From Hydra vulgaris (lineage: Eukaryota > Cnidaria > Hydrozoa > Anthoathecata > Hydridae), in contig NC_088931.1 in the NCBI RefSeq assembly GCF_038396675.1, positions 37,127,001-37,191,000 on the forward strand: DNA of 64,000 nucleotides, given 5' to 3'. This document shows positions 54,010 through 62,290 of the stretch, in pieces; the first letter of the stretch is position 1; every line of letters starts with the position of its first letter. The position numbers and the translations under genes were made by a program. A model generated the notes under the pieces. It had not been told where the DNA came from. It was given only the letters and a program-made list of their open reading frames with translations, and ran no database searches.

Positions 54010-54111
54010 TACCCAGTGGGCACAGTACGTTTTTAAAACGTTTTTATTAGATTTAATCCTTATAAAAACGTCTAAAAAACGTTTAAAAAAACGTACCGTG
54101 CCCGCTGGGTA
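54010..54111. mobile_element. 102-bp MITE with CCCAGYGGGCAC terminal inverted repeats (one per spacer)
   Basis: Ends TACCCAGTGGGCACAGTACG and its near inverse CGTACCGTGCCCGCTGGGTA, flanked by TA, with runs of AAAACGTTTTTA-like sequence inside. Copies: 15729-15830, 20760-20861, 25791-25892, 33905-34006, 38930-39029, 43950-44050, 48978-49079, 54010-54111 and 59041-59142. TGACGTTTTAAGCAAT occurs on both sides (53990 and 54142 in this unit), so the surrounding bases were duplicated too. A non-autonomous DNA transposon relic that was in the unit before amplification. Confidence 0.75.
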
Positions 54112-54224
54112 AGGTTAACTTAACTTAATACACTTAGGTTATGACGTTTTAAGCAATGCATTTTGTATATATGGGTTTGTTGAAGAAACTGTGGTGAAAA
54201 TTATGCCTTATCTTAGCTTCAATT

Positions 54225-54365
54225 GCAATTACCCTGTCGGTTCTTATCGAAACACAAACAACTTGGTATCAAAAGATAAGTGTCAAAAATTTGAGTTGAC
54301 CTCCAACCCCGGGACGTATTCAGGGTAATAGAGAGACACCGAACCACGACCGTTGCAGTAAGAAA
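54225..54365. other. GC-richer conserved island in each spacer
   Basis: Within an AT-rich spacer, about 140 bases are clearly richer in G+C (ACCTCCAACCCCGGGACGTA, GAGAGACACCGAACCACGAC). Short inverted matches (ATTACCCTG at the left, CAGGGTAAT about 95 bases on) could form a stem. It resembles neither a tRNA nor a spliceosomal RNA that I know. Present in all complete spacers and partly after copy 10. Function unknown. Confidence 0.35.
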
Positions 54366-54578
54366 TTGAAAATATTTCCCAGAAAAGAGTATTTTTTCGA
54401 GACATAAGTAATTTTAATATGCAAAAGAAGTTGTTATAATTTTATATCTTTAAGGGTAGTCAAATTACTTTCTCAAATTTTGTCAATAAAACATATTGCA
54501 ATAGCATACATGCAGATATGGCAGTAGCATACTTGTCAATAGCAAACTGTCAATTGCATGCTTTTGACAGTATAATAA

Positions 54579-54644
54579 AGCTGTGTAAAAATCAGTATGA
54601 TTGTGTGAAGGCATCGACACAATCATACTGATTTTTATACAGCT
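54579..54644. repeat. Strong hairpin with 28-bp arms (one per spacer)
   Basis: AGCTGTGTAAAAATCAGTAT(GATTGTGT) pairs with ACACAATC(ATACTGATTTTTATACAGCT) around a 10-base loop, GAAGGCATCG; one arm position is a G/T mismatch. Also at 15196, 20227, 25258, 34474, 39497, 44517 and 49547, each 66 bp. Either a tiny foldback element or a structured RNA if transcribed; the sequence alone does not choose. Confidence 0.75.
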
Positions 54645-55730
54645 ATATAGAATGGTAAATCTTTTGATTAAAACTGTATGAGACTTTTATCTGGTTTTAA
54701 TATTTTTTTTTTTATTAAACGAATTTCTTTTCAAAATTTTTGTTTTACGAACCGCTGTAAAAATGTTGTTGTTTCATTTGTGGGTCACAGTCTAAAAAAA
54801 TCTAAAACTTTTTAATAATGTTTTTTTAAATGCCTTTTTGTAATTTAGCTGAAAAGTAGTTTGATGGTGCCGCTATTTATATTTTTCAACAAATAACTAA
54901 TTAATAATTTTAGTTAAATGTAGTATTTAATTAAAGTTAGTATCCGGTTCTTATTAAGAAAGTTTTACAGTAGTATTGCCAAATTTTTTCAGCATCAATG
55001 TCAAGTTTGAATATTTCCGCAAAATCACCCGGGAAAGTTTGCTTTACTATATTTATCTTTCTTATGCATTGGATCATTTTTCAAGTAACATTGCTGCGGA
55101 GTTACTGAACTTGAATGCGACTTATGCAAGAGAAATTGCAGCTTAGATTTTAAACTGTCTTCATCCGCATAGAGCTTTGGATTTCTATTTACAGGACAGT
55201 TTGCAAGAGTTTTGAAGCGACTGTGCCTCCGTTATGATTGGATCAAACGCTGGCGTCTTTACAAAAATGAAACAGAGTTTTCATGGGTTGGTCGAATAGC
55301 ACGGTTTGATCCATTGTTTTGCACTTGCTGTAAGTGATACTTGTAAAAAGCTTGCGTTGTAATGCACTCTTTTTAAGTGCTTTATGCACTACGACACTAT
55401 ACTCTTTGTACAGCATTTTATTGGCCGTGCTTTAAAGAAAACTGGAGTCGTCCCCTAAAGCATTTCGATTTTATTTTCACCATAAGTACTCAACAAAGTT
55501 TTCAGACAACAGAATTGTTGTTCTAAAGTATAATTTAAAATTAACTTCCTATTTGATTAAATTCCGCGGACCTCATTTGTAAAAAAAATATTCGCAGGAT
55601 TGTTAACAAAAAGAAGTCTACACAAGAGCATTTTAAAAAAACGAATCGAAACGATCATTTTTATCTATGGATTTCAATATATCCGAAATTAAATGTTTCT
55701 TTTAAAGAAAGCAGAACCAAATAAATATAG

Positions 55731-55840
55731 ATTTAATTAAAGCATTGAATCTTACGATTCAATGCCTTAATTAAATTTATTAAGTAACCTCATCACGAGA
55801 TTAAAGATTTTTAATCTTGTGATGATGTTACTTAATAAAT
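55731..55840. repeat. Two abutting palindromes (one pair per spacer)
   Basis: The first (55731-55777) pairs ATTTAATTAAAGCATTGAAT with its inverse around TTAC. The second (55775-55840) pairs ATTTATTAAGTAACCTCATC... with its near inverse around a GAT-centred loop. They abut and are followed by an A/T tract. Equivalent sites occur in every complete spacer, e.g. 35630-35740, 40650-40755 and, inverted, 13995-14110. They resemble two MITEs sitting side by side. Non-coding. Confidence 0.65.
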
Positions 55841-56544
55841 ACTATTACTTATTTATTTTATTTGAGAACTTTTTTTTTTTATATAGATTTTCAGCGATTG
55901 CTAAAATCTCGCCAAACATTTAAGTGCTTCTAAACTGTTTGCTATCTTTTGTTTCTTTATATACTTTTATTATTTTCTTTTTTCTAGTTATTCACAGTTG
56001 TCGTTTTGATGCATATATGTAATCGTAAAGTAAAGTTTTTCATATTTCGGGCTCGGCGATAAAGCTGAAGATGCGTTCCTCATGCTCCAGCCATTAGTTT
56101 TTCATGTATGCGTATAGATTACAAGTTTTCTTTAACGGAGAAATAAAGTAATTAAAAAATCTTATTACTTCGTTCTTATTATTAAAAATCTTATTATTTC
56201 TTAATTACATAAATATAAAAACGGAGGAATCTGTTGATGCAATAAAGACTCTAGAAACTATTTGTTACTTTTTTTAATAGTCTCTATGAGTACATACTTC
56301 CAATGTTAACGATTTCAACAACTACACAAATTTTTTAATGGCTATAGTTTGCGCATAAAGCTACGCTTCCGTTTCAAGTTTTATAAATACTTGATGAAGT
56401 TTTTTCAATTATACATCAGTTACTCAGATCAATAGCAAAAGAATTGTTACGGTAATCATTTGTGCACGATCATTTTTGTTTTAATAAAAACTAGCCTAGA
56501 ACAAACTATTTAAAATGTGGCTTTTTCTTTAGGTGACTAAACAA

Positions 56545-58205
56545 ATGCTTCCAGTAGCGTGTTTTTTGGCTTTTCTGTGCTTGATAAGCACTCAAACAAC
56601 GGAAAACCTTTCAGATGCAGCAAACGACGTCCTACCAACCGAGAGTACTTTTCCAACGACGGTTTACCAGGCAGATCTAGTTTCAAAAAATGGTCAAGGT
56701 AACTTGGTTTTGACGTATTTTTTTAATGTTTGATCATTTCGCTAAAAACCTGACGCGCAGTTTCTCACGCATTTCAAATTTTTGTATTTTAGCTTCTTGC
56801 AACTCCTTACTTTGTCGTTTACCAACGTGCAGGTGCGCTGGAACAGATATTCCAGGTGGTTTATTTAAAAATAACACGCCCCAAGTTATCTTGTTAACTT
56901 TTGGTGACAGTGTTACATCGCAAAACGTTCAGCTTCACAAAGATTTGCTTGACGGAGTTACCAATTTCAACGGATGTCCAATTAAAGCCACTTTTTTTGT
57001 TTCTGGAGATAACGCAAACTACACCTTAGTAAAGACGCTCTACGAAAGCGGTAACATTTTTCAAATAACGATATTGAAACTTTAAACTTTTTAGTTTACT
57101 TAATGCAATAAATCAGTTTAAACTTTTGAAAATAACAAACGTTGTATTTGTATACGTTATCTATTTGTATATTCAGGACATGAACTAGCCGATCACTCAG
57201 TATCTCAAAGGGTTCCTCCAGAGTGGTGGAGCGCAAATGTATGTTATAAAAGATTGTTCGTTTGTTGTTGTTGTTGTTTTTTTGTTTTTTTAAAAAAAAT
57301 CATCTTCGTCAGTTTTTCTAAACGACTAATCGACTATTTATTCAGTACATATATTCTTTTAATTTTAATAAGTTTTTGTTTTTTCTTCTAAGGCATCTGT
57401 TACAGAACTCGAATCGGAGATTGTTGGCCAACAGAAAACTATTCAGTCAGAGGTTGGTGTGATTACAAAAGGTTGGCGAAACCCATATCTCGAAAGCACG
57501 GAAACTACGTTTAGAATTTTAGCAGATAACGGCTTTTTGTACGACAGCTCGTTGGTTACGTTTCCAGGAGTAAGATGGTGGCCATATACTTTTGACTACT
57601 TGCCCTCTTTAAGTTGTTATTTGAAAAACTGCCCAACAAGTATTGCGTTTGAATACTATGCTTTCATTTTGTGTATTTTTGTTAATATAAAAACTGCAAC
57701 ATTTTTAATGCTTACTAAAAACTTTTTGTTATTCTGCACTAAGCTAATTAGTACACTTGTTCGTTTTCAGATTTCTACCCAGGTTTGTGGGAGGTTCCGA
57801 TTGTGACTTGGCAATGTGACACGTCAGGGACAAAATTTGGCTCGACAATGAGTGATTGCGTTGACTTTGAAGATGAAGAAAGCGTCTATCAAATGATCAT
57901 GACTAACTTTAAGCTTCACTATGATGACAACAAGCAACCGTTTTCCATGTTTACAGATTCGATATGGTTTGATAGCAAACCTTCGAGAAAAAGCGGTAAG
58001 AATATCAAAATTATATTTGTATTTGCACCACAAGTGCGGTTTGTAAAAATATTTTATTCCTTTTTTTTTTTTTACAGCTGTAACACGATTTATAAACGAT
58101 GTACGAAAGCTAAACGACGTATTTATTGTCACTATTCAAGACCTTCTGCTTTGGACGCAGTCACCAATCGGTCTCGACAGTTTTCCGTTTTCGTGTAACC
58201 GTTAA
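56545..58205 (+). CDS. Chitin deacetylase-like (CE4) secreted pseudoenzyme, copy 10 (outermost right)
   Basis: Exons 56545-56698, 56793-57050, 57177-57238, 57393-57639, 57771-57995, 58078-58205. Consensus protein. The following flank matches the other units for about 1 kb, then collects indels and ends near 59,350. Confidence 0.87.
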
Positions 58206-59352
58206 CAAATTTTGGATGTGCGATAAATGTTTTGACTGAATGTCTAGCTAAATTTGACTCTAGCATTATAAATGCTTTCCCTACACTAAAAATTAATGAC
58301 CATTTATTCAACAAGTGTTTCGCTGTGATACTTTGAAATACAACTTGTTTGTTAATTGTTTAGCTTTAGCGATATACGTTTTGTTAACGACTTTTTATTT
58401 TAAATCACTGTATAAATTTTTTTTGCGAAATGTTTTCAATTTCATGTTTACTTTGTATGCTATTATTTTGTTCTTTTTTTTTCCCAGTCATTTTCAATAA
58501 TGTAAATATAATGCGTTAGTTTGATAAAAGAGTGTAGTTGTTAGTCATTAGTTGACCGAAAGAAAGTGAAAAAAAAAAAAATAAAAAAAAAATTAAACAG
58601 TCACGGTCATTTAAAAGCGGAAAGGTATTTACGCAAGCCTCAGTGTCGATTGCAAACAATTACAATTTTAAAGATGGCTACCGTCTTTAGATACAAATGA
58701 TGTCTTTGATTTTTTCTTTTTTTTTTAACTAACAACAACAATAAACTTAGCTCTTCACGTTAAAGTCAAAATCTACTATTTTTAATAGAATGAAATTATT
58801 AAAAAAATAAGTGAAATGTAATCAATGAAAATAAGGTAAAGGTAGTTTAGTCAAAATTATGACTCTCTGCTTTAACTCATTTCACTGCTAAAAGCTTAAT
58901 TTGTTTCTAGTTTCAAAACTCTTTTTCTTTAATAATAGGTATGATAAGTTTGATATTTTCTATAAATGTATAAACTTGATAGTCTATAAACTTTGATAGT
59001 TTCTCAAAAACACTAAGAAATGACGTTTTAAGCAATACACTACCCAGTGGGCACAGTACGTTTTTAAAACGTTTTTATTAGATTTAATCCTTATAAAAAC
59101 GTCTAAAAAACGTTTAAAAAAACGTACCGTGCCCGCTGGGTAAGGTTAACTTAACTTAATACACTTAGGTTATGACGTTTTAAGCAATGCATTTTGTATG
59201 GGTTTGTTGAAGAAACTGTGGTGAAAATTATGCCTTATCTTAGCGTCAATTGCAATTACCCTGTCGGTTCTTATCGAAACACAAACAACTTGGTATCAAA
59301 AGATAAGTGTCAAAAATTTGAGTTAACCCCGGGACGTATTCATGGTATTAGA

Positions 59353-59412
59353 GGTTGTTAGTCATTTGTTGACCGAAAGTGAGTAAAAAAAAAAAAAATT
59401 AAACAGTTGCGT
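59353..59412 (+). repeat. Stub of unit 3' flank beyond the array end
   Basis: GTTGTTAGTCATTTGTTGAC followed by CGAAAGTGAG, an A-run and ATTAAACAGT matches the sequence about 340 bases after each gene's stop (58540-58605 for copy 10). It is joined directly to the decayed end of the spacer near 59,350. It marks a second, out-of-register breakpoint at the right edge of the array. Confidence 0.65.
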
Positions 59413-59488
59413 TTTTTGTTTTTTTTTAATTTATTTTTATTTTTGTATGGGTAATGAATGAAAAAGCTTAATAAACAAATAACAAAAA

Positions 59489-59777
59489 CTTTTTTGTTTG
59501 TATGCCTTGTTTTTTTTTGTTTGTATGCCTTATTTTTTTTTGTTTGTATGCCTTATTTTCTTTTGTTTGTATGCCTTATTTTTTTTTGTTTGTATGCCTT
59601 TTTTTTTTTTGTTTGTATGCCTTATTTTTTTTTGTTTGTATGCCTTATTTTTTTTTTGTTTGTATGCCTTATTTTTTTTTGTTTGTATGCCTTATTTTAT
59701 TTTGTTTGTATGCCTTATTTTTGTTTGTTTGTATGCCTTATTTTTTTTTGTTTGTATGCCTTATTTTTTTTTGTATG
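59489..59777. repeat. 23-nt minisatellite, 12 copies
   Basis: The unit GTTTGTATGCCTTATTTTTT(TTT) repeats with single-base variants. Because 23 is not a multiple of three and the unit lacks stops, all three plus-strand frames are open (FVCLIFFCLYALFF...). That is a by-product of the repeat, not a gene. It starts just outside the gene array. Confidence 0.92.
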
Positions 59778-60040
59778 TATTTTTTTATGTGTGGAAAACA
59801 GTTTTTATATCCTTAAAAACTTAAAGTTGAGAAAAATATCTGGAATTTTCGAAATACCTTGATAAAGAGAATTCCTGATTGATATATATTATGTTTATTG
59901 GAAAGATTTATTTTTTTCATTTTTTGTGAAACAAAAAAATGGCTTTGTTTTTTAAAATTGTTTATAATCAATATGAAATAAAAATTTTCTCTTATAAATT
60001 TCATTGCTAAAAAAAGTTAAAATTGCAAAGTGTCAATGGA

Positions 60041-60833
60041 GGTTCGCAGGATTTTTTGATGTTTCAGTTAAAACCAGCGATAATATAGCTCATATTTTAA
60101 TGCGGAAACTTTTTTTAAAAATATCCGGATAATATATTGAAGAAATATCCGGATGTATTTTGTGTAACTAACAATATCTCACATCGTTGAACAGAAAATT
60201 ATTATTGTGAAATATCTGGAATTCCGGAATTATCCGGAAATAATCCCTGTAAGACACTTTCACGCACTGTTTAAACACCAAACTTAAGTATGTTTATGCC
60301 TATGCCAATCGAGGAGACTATTTTAAAAATAGCGATTGTGGAGTCCTTGGTAAAATAAACCTTTGACATCACTTCCCAAGCGTGAGGGCATTAATGTAGA
60401 AATTTTTTTATCTTTATCATCTTAAACTAAATTTAAATTCATCAAAAAATTTTAAATTTCATTCAAAATAATTGTTAACTACAAAAGTTATGACCATACG
60501 AGTATTCCAACCCCTCCCTTATCCCAAAATGAAAAGGATGTAAATTTTGCATCGTCATTACGTTTTTAATTTATTTTTAAATGAAATTTCAAAAAACCCA
60601 TCGATGAATATAAATTTAGTTTAATATAGTAATGCTGAAATTTTTACATTACTGCCTTATGGTATGGGAGTGGGAGTGTGGGATCAAATGTTTTAGGGCT
60701 TTTTGTTTCCGAGCCTCCAACATAGCAATTTTTTGCAATGCCTCCTCTCATTCGGCAAAGGCATAAGCATACTTAGTTTGGAGTTTGCACAGCGCGTGAA
60801 AGTGTCTTGGAACATCAAAAAATCCTGTGGTCG
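60041..60833. mobile_element. Foldback DNA element with long inverted arms and a nested insertion
   Basis: AGGATTTTTTGATGTTT at 60048 pairs with the inverse near 60810-60826. AAGACACTTTCACGCACTGT at 60251 pairs with GCGCGTGAAAGTGTCTT (60793-60809). Similarity continues inward (ATTAATGTAGAAATTTTTTT / AAATTTTTACATTACTG) to a centre near 60,520, so each arm is roughly 300 bp. About 185 bases (60065-60249), starting CAGTTAAAACC and ending AATCCCTG and rich in ATCCGGAT, split the left arm and have no partner in the right, marking a later insertion. No coding content. Confidence 0.72.
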
Positions 60834-60945
60834 TCTATGAAAGTGTTATTTTTTAAATGTTGTTATAAGTAAAACCAGTTGGAAATTTAATGGAAGAAAG
60901 AAATCGAAGAAAACTGTTAATAATATTTTTGTGTTTCATTTTTAG

Positions 60946-61032
60946 ATTGTCATAAAAGATCTTGGAAAGAGTACGCCAATTGACAAATTTGTTTTGAGTT
61001 TAATTGAAAAATTCGACCAGATTTTAACGTAA
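60946..61032 (+). CDS. Candidate terminal exon of an unidentified host gene
   Basis: After an acceptor (GTGTTTCATTTTTAG) the sequence reads IVIKDLGKSTPIDKFVLSLI, then EKFDQILT and a TAA at 61030-61032. Composition is protein-like and unlike the surrounding AT-rich DNA, and an AATAAA lies about 115 bases on (near 61,147). I do not recognise the protein. Upstream exons are not visible in the 1.5 kb to the array edge, so they may lie beyond the repeats or the exon may be spurious. Confidence 0.33.
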   Translation: MVIKDLGKSTPIDKFVLSLIEKFDQILT

Positions 61033-61385
61033 TTTTAACATTATTTCATTCATAGATATAAAGACGAAAAATCAAGTGCCCAAATTTTTGTCCCAAAAAA
61101 TTTTGTAACAATTATTTTTACATATATTTCACACTTTATTAGCATATAAAAAAATAAAACTTTACCTATCTAATTATAACACTTTTTCGCATCTTTCTAT
61201 ATATCTATACATCTTATAAAATAATTTGATCTTTACATTAAAAAATTTATATTTAAGATTCTTACAATTATCCTACTAATATAAAACTTTTAATATTTAG
61301 TCTTATATTTCTTCCCATGAAATTATCGATTTAAGACATAAAAGTAATTTTTACGTTAAATTACTTAACGGCTAAACATAGCTTT

Positions 61386-62080
61386 TTAAATTCGCATCAT
61401 AGACAAAACTAGTTCGATTATCTCTTTGTAATTCCACGCGTCACCTTTTAACCGTTTGCTGCGTATGCCTGAAAAAAATGTTTGAATTTTATTAGCTTTA
61501 AACTTCATCCAGAGAATCACTTGATTTATTTTTTTTTCCAAATGGTTGCCTTTAATGAAAACCATCAGAAGAAATATAACTAGAAAATATATAGAATCTA
61601 GAAAATATAACTACCAATATACTTACATCCAGTTATTAATTTTTTCATACTAATTATGGAATATTTACTTGATTACGGAATATTTTTTACTTACTTGATT
61701 ATGGAATATTTTTTACCTACTTACATACTTGATTATGAAATATTTTTTAAGTTTCTAAAATACTAGAAATTCAAAACTTTTAAGAGATTTATTAATTTTT
61801 AGTTTTTAAACTATTTTGCAACAGATTAACGGTAAATAAGCTTGTTACTAACACGATATTTAAAAAAGAAAAAAAACAACAATTAAGTGACGTTTCCACA
61901 CCTACCGTGAGTCGACACTTATCTTAGGTTTTAAATACTAACATAAATTTTGCAAAAGCAGTTATTATTTTTTTTTAATAATTTGCGTACCAACAACATC
62001 GTCATGCACTTCTTTTACAATACGTAGAAACCGTAATATATACTTTGGGTTTATGACGTCAACATATGAAAATACTTTTT
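61386..62080 (-). CDS. Candidate last two exons of an unidentified minus-strand host gene
   Basis: Exon 62080-61991 follows CTTCTTTAAG and reads KVFSYVDVINPKYILRFLRI, then VKEVHDDVV, ending before GTACGC. Exon 61468-61386 follows TTTTTTTCAG and reads IRSKRLKGDAWNYKEIIELV, then LSMMRI and a stop. The phases agree (G + GC makes Gly). An AATAAA on this strand lies near 61,135-61,140. A shorter alternative first exon (MKKLITG, donor GTAAGT at about 61,627) also fits the phase. Not recognised. It would be convergent with the plus-strand exon at 60,946, both having poly-A signals near 61,140. Confidence 0.38.
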
Positions 62081-62290
62081 CTTAAAGAAGCTGCTGTTAG
62101 AAGCGTTTCACATAAAACAAGGAAATTTAAAAAGATAACATAAAATTTTATTTCTAAATTGACTTAATCAGGTAAATAAAACATGAATCATTATTAATAT
62201 CAAAACCACTCATCATTATGTATCAATGTAGTAATTTTGAATGTACGATAAGTATGAACTAAAAAAAATGTCATTCCATACATATCGTAT
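62081..62290. other. AT-rich stretch before the Tigger remnant
   Basis: No convincing exon, repeat or terminal inverted repeat seen. The left end of the transposon that follows probably lies in or just before this interval but could not be placed. Confidence 0.4.

Larger units (their letters stand above)
53174..56544. repeat. 3.37-kb spacer of the repeat unit (between copies 9 and 10)
   Basis: Representative of eight same-orientation spacers. In order: the AT-rich 3' flank with long A-runs (53,530-53,570); a 102-bp TIR element (54,010-54,111); a GC-richer island (54,225-54,360); a 28-bp-arm hairpin (54,579-54,644); a remnant open frame on the opposite strand (about 54,930-55,405); two adjacent palindromes (55,731-55,840); then 5' flanking DNA of the next copy. 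No second complete gene is visible. Its near-identity between units means the whole 5 kb, not only the gene, was amplified or homogenised. Confidence 0.85.
31034..59350 (+). repeat. Right tandem array: units 5-10 of the 5,031-bp pseudo-deacetylase repeat
   Basis: Six head-to-tail copies with genes pointing right. Start codons are at 31416, 36440, 41456, 46482, 51513 and 56545, so steps are 5024, 5016, 5026, 5031 and 5032 bp. The length differences come from small indels, many in homopolymers. The array is the inverse of the left one, so together they form a giant imperfect inverted repeat with a 2.2 kb centre. The last spacer decays after about 59,200 and stops at about 59,350, without the rest of a unit. 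Confidence 0.93.

Noticed and set aside
54225-54365. tRNA, 5S rRNA or spliceosomal RNA gene in the GC-richer island
   Set aside because: A GGTTCGG-like box and an AAATTTTTGA tract were seen, but the rest of the required boxes and fold could not be found.
59458-59862. 134-codon cysteine/phenylalanine-rich membrane-like protein
   Set aside because: Pure translation of the 23-nt minisatellite; all three frames are open for the same reason.
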